Positions 11,347-23,378 of a stretch of 64,000 nucleotides of DNA are shown piece by piece. The stretch spans positions 145,124,382-145,188,381 of the forward strand of contig OY744517.1 of assembly GCA_963556195.1 (NCBI GenBank), given 5' to 3'. Origin of the DNA: Sepiola atlantica. Its lineage: Eukaryota > Mollusca > Cephalopoda > Sepiida > Sepiolidae. A program made the translations under genes and the position numbers. Position 1 is the first letter of the stretch; the number at the start of each line of letters is the position of its first letter. The notes below the pieces were generated by a model. The model saw nothing but the letters and a program-made list of their open reading frames with translations, made no database searches and had not been told where the DNA came from.

Positions 11347-11602
11347 TTAATTTAGGCAAACATTATTAAATAACATAGTGTTTTTGCTTGATAAAACTTT
11401 TTTTTGTTTTTTCAATTTTCCGAATGGTTCATTTGGTGTTTTGGTCAAATTGCTGTATGTAAGTTCCATGTGTTTCTTGTTCCATTTTCTTTCCTTTTTG
11501 CGAGTACTTTCAATTTGATTCGTCAAATCATCTTCAGACGGTGTTAATTTTAGTTTCTTAAAAAATGTCTTTACTATTGAGTTTTTATTATTATTATGGC
11601 CA
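11347..11602 (-). pseudogene. Lys-rich ORF remnant, possible PLE N-terminus
   Basis: The minus strand is open for about 80 codons: 'KNSIVKTFFKKLKLTPSEDD', then 'TNQIESTRKKERKWNKKHME' and 'TPNEPFGKLKKQKK', ending at TAA 11347-11349. The Lys-rich, Ser/Asp-patched character and the position beside the PLE resemble the region N-terminal to the RT in PLEs, but I cannot name a domain. It is longer and more protein-like than neighbouring chance frames. Confidence 0.4.
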
Positions 11603-13104
11603 GTAATTTACAACTTAAAATGAGCGTCTATAATATTGAGATGTTATATGAGAGCGTGATTACGTTCTAAGAGCGTGCAAGATTCAAACGTATAATTGCT
11701 TAATGGCTAAGAATTTGATAACGTTTATTACTATGCTAGACACTTTAAAATATTGTGAGTTTCATAATTCACATTATTGATTGTGGGATGTTTAGTTTTA
11801 TGTAGAGGGCTTCAATAATTTTTAATCTTTTGGTGTTGGTATCATGGTTTATTATTTTAGTATTGTAAACTAGTATGTGTCATGTATGAGAGAGAGAGGT
11901 GTGCATGCATATAGTTTAGAAATCAGTTAATTCCTAATCGTAATTCTATCTTTTTTTTTTAATATATATTATCGCATGAAGAAGAAATATATATATATAT
12001 ATATATATCATCGGTTCTTTTGTATCAACGTGCAGCATCATATCATAGGAAATAAGACATTATTAAATGAAAGAATGACAAGGTTTATCCATACAACATT
12101 AATTAATTTTTTTCAACAACTTAAGATAATGAAAATGAAGGGTTGGTAAAGATTGAGAGTTCAAAAAGTCGAAGGAAAGTTCTAGGAAAAAGTTGCTAAA
12201 CGTGTAAGAAGAAATTGAGTACATTTTGGCTGTGTTTACATGAGTGTAAATGGGTTAGGCATTGAGATGTGTGTGTATATTAGCGTGCCTGTTTTGTGAG
12301 TGATAGAATGTATGTAGTAACTTGTACGCGAGAGAAAAAGAAAAGAGAAAGCTGTGAGTTTGGGGTTTTATAGTATGTACTGGAATTCTGATTGGCTATA
12401 AGAAACTGCTGATTGGAGATTTTATCCAATCAAAGTTGATATTCACTGCCACTGCTACTTCGAACAAAATATATTGAAAGCATTGAGTCAATAGGTAAAT
12501 ATTTAAGAGCCTTATCAATGCAGATTTAAAAATAAAAGACAATAACTGATGTTAATAGTATATAATATTTCGAGCTGCATCTCCTTATTAAATAGAATTA
12601 TTAATTTTTTTGTCTTTTCTTCATATCTGTTATGTTTTAAGAGCTGTATCTAACATCTCACAGACCAAAGCAGTATTTTTCTTAATAAAAACGTACTACT
12701 ATATATATATATTCTTTTGGCTGCAAAGAAATCCAATAATGTTCAATTATTCTATAAGAGCGTAATATTACTTTATTAATTATGAAGGATTTTACAAAAG
12801 GTTAGATTGTCTCATGATATCATGCCTACATTTGTTTACCAACAAATAAAAAGACATCTTTGCCCCCCTATCCTGCCTCTCTAAAGTCCGGCATGCACTG
12901 AACTAGAAATTGACGGTGTTACTAACCTCCCTACTTCCAGTTAATCTTACATTTACAGACAGAATATGACTGACGAGTGATACGATGGATAACACCCAAC
13001 ATTTTTTTTTAGCCAAACTCCGTTTTAGTCGTGAGACTGTGATATCATGCGACGGTCTAAATTTTGGTAACATTTTTAATGATAACAATTGCAAGAAGTT
13101 TTTT
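11603..13104. other. Non-coding, probably old PLE-like repeat sequence
   Basis: The words 'ctgattggctataagaaact' and 'gattggagattttatccaat' (about 12390-12430) echo the 'ctgattggttaactagcaag' motif of the PLE arm, so part may be a diverged PLE end. (TA)n at 11985-12009 and 12703-12712. No gene. Confidence 0.35.
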
Positions 13105-13160
13105 TAATCGGTCATGACCAGTTGTTTCATGCTCTAAGCTATCATCAGATAGCCCAAACA
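13105..13160 (-). ncRNA. Hammerhead-like core in a dispersed repeat
   Basis: On the minus strand CUGAUGA (complement of 13142-13148), a loose GC/GC stem, GAAAC (complement of 13124-13128) and a GUC triplet 8 nt later. The core letters are canonical, but stem II has only three good pairs and stem III is very short. Active ribozyme not shown; short stem III forms are known to act as dimers. Confidence 0.35.
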
Positions 13161-13314
13161 CGTTCCTCTAGCTGCTTTGTTTACTTAAACAAAGCATCCA
13201 CTGGCACGTGTTTTGGTTGTCCATGATTCATCAAGGTGTGAAACTAATGGTTACGACCGATTATAAAAAATAATTTATTTAGATGGCATTGCACACTTTA
13301 TACAACTGTTAATA

Positions 13315-13385
13315 CTGTTCAACATATGCCAGCATGTAAAACAGACATTAAACCGAATATAATGATGATGATGACCATATATAAT
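13315..13385 (+). mobile_element. Tail of the second LINE family
   Basis: 'aacatatgccagcatgtaaa', 'acagacattaaacc', then (atg)n. Reverse complement of the tail at 14120-14170, hence the same family in opposite orientation. Confidence 0.6.
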
Positions 13386-13679
13386 GATTCCTTCATCCCA
13401 TTAATATTAACACGTTTGTGCTTACATATATCTAAAGAATAACAAAATCACATTATTTCTATGAATGAGCTCCAAATATTTTCATGCTGCTTACAAATGA
13501 ACAAGGACCCCATCTAACACATGATTGTCGCATCTCATTAATATTAACACATTTCTGATTACTTATATCTACACTGTTTCAATTTATATATTAACTTAAT
13601 TCTACCTTTTTTCATTATTTTATATCCCTCCCCCCTCCAATCTATAACCTAGCCCCGCTTCCCCTGACTCACCTATTTC

Positions 13680-14115
13680 AGGTGTGACTGTAGTATCCAA
13701 GCCAGCTTGATCACACCCTTGTACAGAAACGTTCACAATTTAAAACAGTTATGTAAAAGTGCGTTTAACCTAGGCCTAGAAGTTCACCAGAATCAATTTC
13801 AACAACTTTTACTGCCCTTGTTTTTCTTTTTTTATTACTTTCTATTTCTTTCTCTTTTTTCCTCCCCCCCCCCCACACACACACTCAATTATCTTTGCTT
13901 TAATGCTATCTCTGATGTGAACACATCTTTTTTTTCTCTCTTGGCTTTTGCCTATTCGAAAAATGTACATAATATACTGAAGCATCATCTGAAATTAGGT
14001 CTTCAGCATCACCTTTGCAGCCCCAATTTGGGAGCTTTGAGGAGTGTAGAGTTACTCCTTAGTTGCCATTACTGTCAGTTCCATTTTGACTTGGAGTAGT
14101 TGTACCAGTCAGGAT
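13680..14115 (+). repeat. Dispersed repeat shared with 32230-32500
   Basis: The words 'aatttgg.agcttt.aggagtgt', 'gttac', 'acttggagtagttgtac', 'gtcaggatc.cat' (14025-14115) align in order with 32395-32495. A CT-rich and C-homopolymer segment lies at 13815-13885. Open frames here are low-complexity. Confidence 0.5.
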
Positions 14116-14525
14116 CCCATCTATCATCATCATTGGTTTAACATCCGTTTTACATGCTGGCATGCATTGGACTGCTTTAAGAAATTCACTTCTCTGGCCG
14201 CGTCTTTATTTATCTCTCTTTCTTTCGGGCCCATTTTTATTACTTCCTCTCAGGTTTTCCTTGGACTGCCCCTGTGAACTGAACCTGCTACCTCAACTGT
14301 ACTACATCTACTAACCCAAGAATTCTCATCCATTCTTTAAATGTTGCCATACCATCGAAGTTTCCTCTTCTGCACATATCTCCCTATACTGTCCAGATTA
14401 AATCTTCCTCTGAGGTCATCAGAACTAAGCCTGTTTTTAAGACTCACATTACACATCCATCGTATCATTCTCGTATGATTTATCTCCATGCAACTCATCT
14501 CCTCAGCACTCACTGGTTTATAAAC
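14116..14525 (-). pseudogene. LINE ORF C-terminus (second family)
   Basis: On the minus strand: 'HTRMIRWMCNVSLKNRLSSD', 'DLRGRF', 'RKLRWYGNI', 'RMDENSWVSRC', 'GSPRKT', 'MPACKTDVK', ending in (atg)n. This is the well-known post-RT tail of many animal LINEs (R-x-L-R-W-x-G-H, then G-R-P-R-K-x-W). His after 'GN' and Trp after 'RKT' are replaced by codons that interrupt the frame, so it is dead. The tail 'ggtttaacatccgttttaca' followed by 'tgctggcatgcattggac' (plus orientation) recurs at 38310, 63260 and 63885. Confidence 0.75.
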
Positions 14526-15124
14526 TATGAAAAAAGAAAAGAAAAAAATTTATCAACAAAACAAATTAATCTATAAAAATTTATAGACCATAAAAACTTG
14601 ATGCATAAAAATTTTTACCAAAATTATAATTCATATAAAATACCCAAAAAAAAGTTGATGTGAAAAATAACAATGTCATAAAACTTTAGATACATTTACT
14701 TTTTGGTGCAGTGGGGTATGCCAATCTTTAAAAAAGAAAAATCATAAATGTACATAAAAAGTAAACTGTAAGAAGAATTCTAATTTACAATGGTTCAAGC
14801 GTTACATTAATCATATTAAAATTGCAATGTATTTTGCCAAATTAATTGCATATAAAATAAAGTTACTTATTTTTGCAACAATATTTAAGATAATTCAGTA
14901 AAATAAAAAAATTGCGAACAAAAGCAAAATAAGAAAAAGATCAAAGAATTATTCCAACAGACTTTTTCAGAAAAAAAAAAAATAATCAAATTAAAAGAAA
15001 TAGCACGAAAGATGTTTTTTTTTCTTTTCTTTTCGTGTATATCTCTGTAAAAAAAGAAAAGAAAATTAAAGCAAAAACAAAACTCTGAACGAAAGTTATA
15101 AAAACAAAAAAACAAATTGATCCA
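14526..15124. other. A-rich non-coding stretch
   Basis: Very A-rich plus strand; frames are low-complexity. No feature. Confidence 0.55.
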
Positions 15125-15292
15125 CAGCTTTTTCAGCAGTCTTAAAGTGGTTGACTATAATCAAAGGCAACCTGAAGGCTCCCTTTTCGTTAGCTATTAC
15201 ACCGAAGTGTAGGGGAGGTCACCACTCCTTTCCCAGGATTACTCCACTTCCCCTTTGATTCTTCACCTTGTTTAGCAAGAGGGCATCAAGTA

Positions 15293-15333
<41 letters not shown>

Positions 15334-15425
15334 AGTTTTTGATATGACTTGACCAAGGATTCAACCCCCAACCTCACGGCCTATTAACAAACGCTCTAGC
15401 CATAATGCCAAATAAATAAAGGAAT
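15125..15425 (-). mobile_element. tRNA-like SINE candidate with poly-T (poly-A on minus)
   Basis: On the minus strand 'ggctagagcgtttgtt' followed by 'gggggttgaatccttgg' looks like a degenerate A box and a good B box (GGTTGAATCC for GGTTCRANNCC) about 35 nt apart, as in tRNA-derived SINE heads. A 36-nt A run (plus poly-T 15297-15332) and a unique body follow. Family not identified. Confidence 0.45.
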
Positions 15426-15887
15426 GTACTAACATATAAATAGTTTGCAATATCACAATAGACTTTTGGATCCATATAAATTACACGCTATGATTACGTC
15501 CTTTTTATCTGTGTCTAAATTGTATTTTTTCACGTTCATAATCAACTCAACAATAATATCCCTACATTTTATAGAGGAAAAATTAGACATTTTTCTATTA
15601 GTATTTAAACATTTTCCAAAGTATATATGAGTTTTTTATGGTGCAATGATTAAAAAAATACGTTTTTAAAACACAAACAAATATTAACTTCCTGAAATGT
15701 TATGTTTGAAAAACAAAAACAACCAAAAGAAACCCCCCAAACCTAAAAAATAAGAATGTTTTTGATAAAATTATTTAATGATATAAGACATGAATTACTT
15801 AAATCAATCATTCTTTGCATCTGGGCAAGTCTATGATTACAAATAGGGAGTAACAGGTGATTACTAAGGTAAGAACAGGGCTATTAG

Positions 15888-15918
<31 letters not shown>

Positions 15919-16099
15919 GCTTTACGTGAAGCAAAAGGTGTGTTCAAGGTAGTTATTTGAAACCAGGAAGTATATAAGATATGTCATAAATATGTGAGCT
16001 TACTGTCGGATTTTTGATTTATCCCTTAAAACAACAGGTATTTTTTTCTCTCTCTCTAAAAATGTAACCTTTTTGCTCCCATTTCCTCTAACTTATATG
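15426..16099. other. Non-coding stretch
   Basis: (TA)n at 15888-15914; nothing else supported. Confidence 0.5.
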
Positions 16100-17170
16100 G
16101 TAGACTGGCAGATTTACCCGGTGTTGCCTGGGTATCAAATATGTTGAACATTATTTTTTAAAGGTTAATATGGCTTAAAAAATAAATAAACCAACTCTTT
16201 ATTATGCTCAACTGTAACTACCTGGTGTTGCCAATGAATCTTTAACACCTCCCACCCCACCCCCTTCCCTTTTTAAAACCAAATTATTATTTTTTTTTAA
16301 GTTAGATTTTGAAAGTTAAATTTAATTATTACACTATCGTTTTGTCATTAAATTATTGATAAAACATTGAAAAACACCTGTCGGTTGATCACTGGCTGCT
16401 CCACGCCTACCAACCTGAACAACCTGCATCTCCTCACTGGCATTGCCCCTGCAGATGTGAAACGGAATTTGCCAGCCGAGTAGAGATCACAAAGGCTATC
16501 AGTGATGAATGCCATCTCTGTCATGGACGTAAACCAATGGCCCAACAACTGAAGTAAGGAGAAGCTTCCTCAGTCATGTCAAGCCCCTAACAATATCTCA
16601 AGAAGAGACCAGACTACAACTGTGGACCAGAGGGATACGGAATGCCCCCACCCCTTACTAACATGGGAATCATCCCTTCTGAGGCCCTACTTCCTGTCTC
16701 AGAAGCACTCTTGGTCCCGTGGAAAATACTCAACCATCTAAAAATGGGAATGGGGGGGGGGGATCAAAAGTTGCTATGTCTAGGTGGGGGCTATAAAAAC
16801 CGACCCAACCACCTGCGAATGTGGAGAGGAAAACCATAGATGCAACACTGCTTTGTCTGCCCCCACTGCCCAACCAGTGCAGCTTGAAAAATCCTGCAGA
16901 GTACAACAAAAATGCAAAGGACAGTGTAAAATGTGGGAAACTGTCATGTGACCATGTTTCAAAGACCTGACAAGATTAAATTATTAATCGAATCAAATTG
17001 GTATAAATGTTTGTTTTAATGTCTATAAAATTATTGGACGTAAAGTTTCCAAAACTTTGGATCTTTTAATACATGAGGATTTTGCTAAGAATTTTAAAGT
17101 GAGAAATCACTTTGTATTCCGCAGTTTAAAAGCTCCAAAATTCCATTTCAATTTCGAAGGGTCATGAAGT
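16100..17170 (+). repeat. Dispersed repeat Y, split by a LINE insertion
   Basis: Two halves (16100-16357 and 16975-17170) match 35800-36080 continuously: 'gaaagttaaatttaattatt', 'tatcgttttgtcattaaatt', then 'aatcgaatcaaattgg', 'aagaattttaaa.', 'cagtttaaaagctccaaaat'. Starts with the 'acccggtgttgcctgggta' signature. Confidence 0.65.
16358..16974 (+). mobile_element. 5'-truncated LINE, third family, with target duplication
   Basis: The plus strand encodes 'TCRLITGCSTPTNLNNLHL', 'LTGIAPADVKR' and, after frameshifts, 'DPTTCECGEENH', matching the C-terminal region of LINE ORF2 proteins with a CxC zinc patch. The 11-bp 'attaaattatt' occurs just before (16347-16357) and just after (16975-16985). 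The paralogous repeat at about 35860-35885 has a single copy, i.e. the empty site. No poly-A tail is seen. Length 617 bp, multiple breaks, inactive. Confidence 0.7.
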
Positions 17171-17785
17171 AATTTTTTTTTTCCAGAAGATTAAAATAGC
17201 TGACTTTATGAAAAAACTGAAATGCATTCTGGTTTCGTAAATTTTGTAATTTTTTTTTTAAATAGGATTTTTTAAAAGTTATTTTTAGTACTTTATGCTA
17301 TTGAAATCTTGCTTTCAATAAATAATCGATTAATAGTAAATAAAAAAATGTGCAAGTCATTTAGAGGGGAGAAGAAACACACACACATAAGTGGTCACAC
17401 AATTTTACTAATATAAAGATTATTATAATAGAATTAAAAAAACAAAAAAACTTTAATGATTTAAAGCCAGGTTAAAACGTTCACAGAAATCTGGTGATTT
17501 TAAATATCCCATTAGTTTTGTGTGGGAATCATCATTTACAAACTGATACACACATATAAGACAAGAATAAGCTCACATTGATTTACTTATATGTTCATCC
17601 GAAGTTTCCAAGGTTATTCCTCCGTGTTCTCTACTCATTCCCTTCCCCCCACCTTCAGCACTACCAGTTGGAGAACTGACTAAATGTGCGACTGGATATG
17701 CACTGGTTTACTTATGTAGATAAAGCATTCTAACCCTTGTAATCATGACATAGATAAACAAGTTTGTGTTTACCTTGCAATAGAA
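17171..17785. other. Non-coding stretch
   Basis: Nothing recognised. Confidence 0.5.
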
Positions 17786-18028
17786 TCATAGAAAGAGCAA
17801 TAATTTCGTTTCTACAACCAACATAGTTCCATGGGAAGATCCTTTGAAAGGAATCTGTCCATGTTTATAGAAAGTGACATGTCTTCCAGTGGTGTTTTGA
17901 TATAGCAAATCAACACCCTGGTCCTTGGGCAGAACCTTCAGCAGTTTCGTCATTAATGGAGTATAGAGAGGATAAACAGAAAATATCAAGGTTTCAAATT
18001 GACTGTGACTTAATTCTATCAACCACAA
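17786..18028 (-). other. Open frame with protein-like composition, weak exon candidate
   Basis: The minus frame includes 'LLKVLPKDQGVDLLYQNTTG', then 'RHVTFYKHGQIPFKGSSHG'. Amino acid use is balanced, unlike the A/T-driven frames nearby. A possible acceptor 'aagtcacag' precedes 'SQFETLIF', and a 'gtaaac' donor-like site lies beyond the stop. I do not recognise the peptide; it could be a chance frame or an old repeat. Confidence 0.2.
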
Positions 18029-18439
18029 CGGGATGTCAATACTTCTACCACGCTACTTTATTCAATGGCATTTGTCGATTCAAGTAGACAGTGGCTTGAG
18101 TTAATCATGTAACGAATGTTAACGTATATAGAGATACAGTTTTACCATATTATAGGTGCAATCGGGCACTTCTGGTCTGTGTTCATGTGACATTTGCAGG
18201 TGCACTTAGGGGCTTTTATCCTAGAAGGTTAGAAAGAGAAATGCAGCTGTGTTCGGAATCATTGGATAAGGGTTTGTTTTTTATTTATTATTTAATTTTT
18301 TTTTTTTTTACTCTTTAATTCTATTGGTCATTTCCGATATTAGATCTTATATGTCAATGATGACAACGTTTTTCTGAGAGCTATTAAAAAAAAAAAAGTC
18401 CAAATCCATGTGTCTATTAACCATAAAATAAATAGATAA

Positions 18440-19080
18440 CTAGAAGAATATTCATCCCAGGACGGGTAAAATGAATCACCCAAATAATACAGTTTTGCAC
18501 CAGATTTATATCTCCTTACGAAGATTAAAAGAAAGATATAATGATATTAAACCGTATGTCTAGAATCCTTATTCTAATTTTGGTCAAGATCCATTACATA
18601 CTTGAAAATGTCTAGAATTTAAGGCTTAAGCTTAAGTGGTCTTCAGAAGAAATTGAAATTCAGGAATCTTGCTTAATTGGTGTCTCATAACTATGGATCA
18701 AATATAATGCAAATAAGAAATATTTGAATTTTCTAATGGGGGATTGTGTTCATATTATTCCACCTGAAATCCCTTTAAGATAATCCAAAGAAACTGAAAT
18801 TTGAAGAATAGTAATTAATTGATGTCTAATACCCATTGATAAGATTTTACAAAAAGATATCTTAACTTTCACAAAGGGCTTCCACTCCCCCTTACCTTCT
18901 TTGAATAAATGGAATTAAACTAAATATAACCCACATTTGGACCCCTTACACCTAGCAGCTGTGTTCCAAAATTCATAATGATCAGTTAATTAGTTTAGGA
19001 GTGAATCATTTACATACAATATACACATAGACACATACCTAACATTATATAAATAGAGATTAAGCATTTTTGATTGTCTG
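18440..19080 (+). repeat. Dispersed repeat X, copy 1
   Basis: Carries 'tcatcccaggacgggta', 'atgtctagaatccttattct', 'gaaaatgtctagaatttaag', 'ttcaggaatcttgcttaatt', 'ggaccccttacacctagcag'. Reverse-complement copies are at 19600-19900 (partial) and 33780-34325. Confidence 0.7.
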
Positions 19081-19269
19081 TCATTTATAGGCTCCAAAAC
19101 TACTCAACAGAATGGCTCCAAATTTGGCATGAATCATCCTTGAGACATTGGGTGGTGACTTAGTGTGTAACTGAATACACACACATTTAGGAAATTTATC
19201 TCCATTTCAGCTCTTTTTGTTTTCATTGGTTACTCACATCCATGTTAACCCTTCACTGTCATTTTATTA

Positions 19270-19460
19270 TTATGATGATGGGTTTCACTACTGAGAAACT
19301 CTTCAGAGACTATGAAAATATGTCAAATTCAAATCCCATTAGATCTGTATCAGCTCTGACTATGAAATGGGATTTGAATTTGGCATAGCTAAGTTCATAG
19401 TCAGGGCCGGTATTCATTACATTCACTGAAGAGTTCCTCAGTGGTGAAAACCACCACTAT
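19270..19460. repeat. Imperfect inverted repeat (hairpin)
   Basis: Left arm 'ggtttcactactgagaaact' ... 'tcaaattcaaatcccatt' (19280-19345) is answered by 'aatgggatttgaatttggca' ... 'gttcctcagtggtgaaaacc' (19367-19452), with an insertion in the right arm. Confidence 0.7.
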
Positions 19461-19599
19461 GATGATGATGATAACAATAATACTATCATTATCTACATTT
19501 CCCTGGGTCTGACGTTTTCTGACAGCCTGCAATCAATCTTAGTTTCCAAATTTGGTGGTCTTGAGCTTCAAATTCCACTATGTAAGATCCTTGTTGATG

Positions 19600-19900
19600 G
19601 CTTACATCCAAGTGTTTTTTGAGTCATTAAACTTTCCTCAGGCCTTCCACCAATTAAGCAGGATTCCGTGAATTTCAATTTCTTAAGACTCCTTAAACTT
19701 GAGCCTTAAATTTTAGACATTTTCTAGAATCAAAGTTATGTAACGGATTTTTATCAAAATTGGAATAAGTATTCTAGACATAAATTTTAGTAGCATTATA
19801 TCTGAATCTTAATCTTTTGTAAGGAAACATAAAAGTGGTGCAAAACTGTTCTGTTCGTAGATTTTTACCATTCCTGGGACGAGTATAATTCATTAAAAAT
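19600..19900 (-). repeat. Dispersed repeat X, copy 2 (inverted, partial)
   Basis: 'caattaagcaggattccgtg', 'agacattttctagaatcaaa', 'tcctgggacgagta' are the reverse complement of words in copy 1, about 1 kb away. Confidence 0.7.
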
Positions 19901-20099
19901 ATTTGAATAAGTATACACACAGATATCAAAAATAGATATCATATTGCTTACTAATTCTCGATTGTCCTGATGTATTAGTGGTTATGTTTAAATGCGGACA
20001 CTAATGAAAGAAAGGAAAGTCTTTAACTCTTAGCATCCTGTTAATTTTTTTTTGAGCCTGACTAATGTAAAAAAACTACTAAAAATGTTTATTCATTTG

Positions 20100-20465
20100 A
20101 ATGTTTCTAATGCCTTTACTTTTGGACAAATTATTATGAAACTTGAGAGTACGGCTTGAACGTCGTTGTTCTTTAATATTATGTTGGTAGTTGCGCTAAA
20201 AAATAATGTTCTGCATGGATAGTTTTTGATTTATCATATAATAATAAAGAAGCATGTACTCTCATTAAAAATTATGAATGGTGAGTTTGATAGTGATACA
20301 ATTGATGCACTTAGTTCCAGATATGGTCATGTAAATAGACACTAAAATAATTATGACCCGGATGTAAAAGAATTACAAGAACAAATTAAAAGCTAAAAAC
20401 AAGTTTATAATGCACAGATTGATATGAAACTGGACAGTATTGCTGGAAAGACTTATTTTATATGT
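20100..20465 (+). other. Possible decayed coding remnant
   Basis: Around 20280-20440 the plus frame reads 'NGEFDSDTIDALSSRYGHVN', a stop, then 'NNYDPDVKELQEQIKS', a stop, then 'NAQIDMKLDSIAGKTYF'. Three collinear pieces in one frame interrupted by stops suggest an old gene or element ORF. No domain recognised. Confidence 0.3.
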
Positions 20466-22800
20466 TACTAGCAGGGAGACCTGACCTTGCTTTGGATTGA
20501 ATTGGGATCACTACTATGTACTTTTTCATTATGCCCATGACACAGTATTATTTTCTTTGTTTTTACTGCCCCCCTCATCCTGTTTCATCCCTAATATAGT
20601 TGGAAGAAACTGAAATGTTGGAAAACTTTCTGAATTAGTGTCTTATACATATAGTTTAAATTTCATTAAAATCAGATATACATATTTGAAGTTTGAGGAT
20701 TCTGCCCCCATGTGTGACTTAGATGTGGGCCATGTAGATATTCAAGACCACTTCCATTGTCTTCTCTGGAGAATTTTATACATATGATATAAATTTCATC
20801 AAAATAGGATATATTTGAAGTTTTAAAGGAACCCCACCCCCCAAAAAAAAAAGAAAAAACGTTCTCTTAGGTTAGGATGGCACTTAGAAATTCCGGACCA
20901 CTTCCATTAGCTTCACCAGAAAATTTTATACGTTTGATATAAATTTGATTAAAACTTCAAATATATTCTATTTTTAAGAGGTTATGTCCTCATAGCACCC
21001 GTTAGGGATATGAATTTTACTGGTTTTAATTTTCAACTTTTCTTGAAAATTACAAAAGTTCCAAAACACCCTCTCTCTTTGCACAGTGCAATCATGCAAC
21101 TATTGCATTTCTAGGAGGTTTGAATTTCGTTCTCAGCTGGAGTTTCAAGTTCTTTGATGAATAACACATGGTTCTGGTTTGTTCTCTGAAGTTGGTGCTT
21201 GATTCCGACACCAGTCATAGTCTCAATCATGTGATCTCAGTCAGAAGAATTCTCTCTCTTGACAAAGTTTAAACTCCAGTTTAAAACAAGTTTTATTTTG
21301 ATGGGTGTAACACCCATCAAAATAAAACTTTGTTACTTGTTTTAAACTGGAGTTTAAACTTTGTCACGAGAGAGAATGATACCTGTTTTCTTCAACTGAA
21401 CAGCAGGCCTGCAGACCAAAACTTTTAGCCCAACTGAATCAAAACACAAGTAGTCCAACTTAACAGTCCTTTAGCTTAGGGCTGAAAGGCCCATATATAT
21501 GTGAGACGCACAGAAAATCAACTGAACTCAAATTCTGGGTGGTTAACCCCAAACCATACATATTTCCCATTTTTTGGGTGGTTCTCTTCTTTGAGTAAAA
21601 TATTTCTCACTCGCAATCCTGCCCTCTAGTGAGGTGCATAGATGCATGCTACAAACATACCACCTTGAGCATGTTTACATCATGAAACCACAGAAATTGA
21701 TATATTGCTCTGGTTAACATCAACAAATTTATTGCAGATGGAATATTAAATTTAGGTGATGTCATCGAACGCATTATTTGAAAAGACATTTTATAAAATA
21801 TTTTCTTATTCAAAATGACGCACGTGGAAAAGTCATCTAACCATTATAAAAATTATAGGTATCAGTACCCATATGTAGGTCTATCTAGGAATGGTAAGAG
21901 TTATTTCCTTTTCTTTGGGGACTTTTAATATATTTACAAATAGATTTAAACAAATGGTTATCATTTCATTGCCAAGTGGTATGGGAATACAAACATCACT
22001 TCCAATCAATGTAGTATAATACATTTTAAGCAGTCTCAAAGAAAAAGTCCTTTGGTATGCATAAAGATAATGGTTTTATACTGATATAGATAGATTGCAA
22101 AACTTTGGGATGGAAAGAAAAACGACCAGTGCTTATAATTTAAAATTATTTTCAGTGTTGGGAGATAAGCAATTAGAATTATGGATGGCATTTGTACTTA
22201 TGTTAGCAACATTTGTATGAGAACACATTCTTTTTCTTGCATGTGTTTGTTAATTCCTATAATTCCCTGTTTATTTGTAAGAACTTCTTGATAATTAAGC
22301 ATGATATGCATACAGCCATCAGAAGAGATCATCATGACCTCTGCTATCAACAATGCCCCAATGCTTAAAGGAAGTTAAGGGAAGATGGTTGGGGGTGGCG
22401 GAGTATAAGAGATTCTCAGCCATTTTTCTTTTGGAATCTCTATCTCTCTCTTTTGCCGCCGTCACAATCATCATCACCATCACCATCATAAAAATGCTTT
22501 TAAAACAAATTCTTTATTTCTATAAGAACATTACTTTTCTTTGGGTGGGGATGAATTCAATTCCTTATGCTTTTGCAAATTTCTTTTTATAAACTTATAG
22601 GGAGAACAACAATAACAAAAATTATACAAGTCAAAAAGCCACCCAAAGGATTGATGGTTGTTATGCTAATGATGTCATAGTTATTATAAACGCTTTTGTT
22701 CATGTTTCACTATTTTAAGTTCATTTTTCTCTGATGTTTCTTAGTAAATGTTTTTTTCAAAAACGAAACATAAAAGAACCCCTACAAAAACAAAAACATC
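20466..22800. other. Repeat-like non-coding stretch
   Basis: Near 20640-20960 a motif (words 'ttttatacatatgatataaatttcatcaaaa' class, about 150-bp spacing) recurs three times imperfectly (20640, 20770, 20920), suggesting a decayed tandem array. No gene. Confidence 0.4.
21243..21378. repeat. Near-perfect palindrome with about 60-bp arms
   Basis: 'gacaaagtttaaactccagt' and 'ttttattttgatgggtgt' on the left are answered by 'acacccatcaaaataaaact' and 'actggagtttaaactttgtc' on the right, centre near 21306, with almost no spacer. Could extrude as a cruciform. Confidence 0.85.
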
Positions 22801-23333
22801 TGATCCCCCCCCCCCCCCCCCCGAAACGTTGATGAATATTTAAACAATTTTCAGGTTTCCTGTTTTCTATTTTCCACACACATATATATATATATATATA
22901 AAATCATCCCCCCCTTCCCTTACATATTCTTTCTCCTCTCGCACCATTTCCAATCCATTGAATTGAAAAGCCCACGTGAATAACTGCTATTCAGTACACA
23001 GGGCAATTGAACCATTTCAGTCCATACTTGAGCATTCGGTTGCTTAGGATCCCAATCCTTATCGAACAACAGAATTATCATTGCACATATTTTCTAAACG
23101 AGCTTCATTTAATTTCCCTATATATTCTCGTCAATAACTATGAAAATCCACATTGTCTTTCCTGTTATGCCTCTTTCTATCTATAAACAATAATGATTGT
23201 GGCCTGTCTTAACACTTTTCTGAAGTTTCATGGCTTATCTATGAAACTTCAATAAAGTGTTAAGATAAGCCACATTGTTATTAAGCTCTATCTTGAAAGA
23301 TATTGAGCTACTCTTGTGTGCATGGTCTGCTGT

Positions 23334-23378
<45 letters not shown>

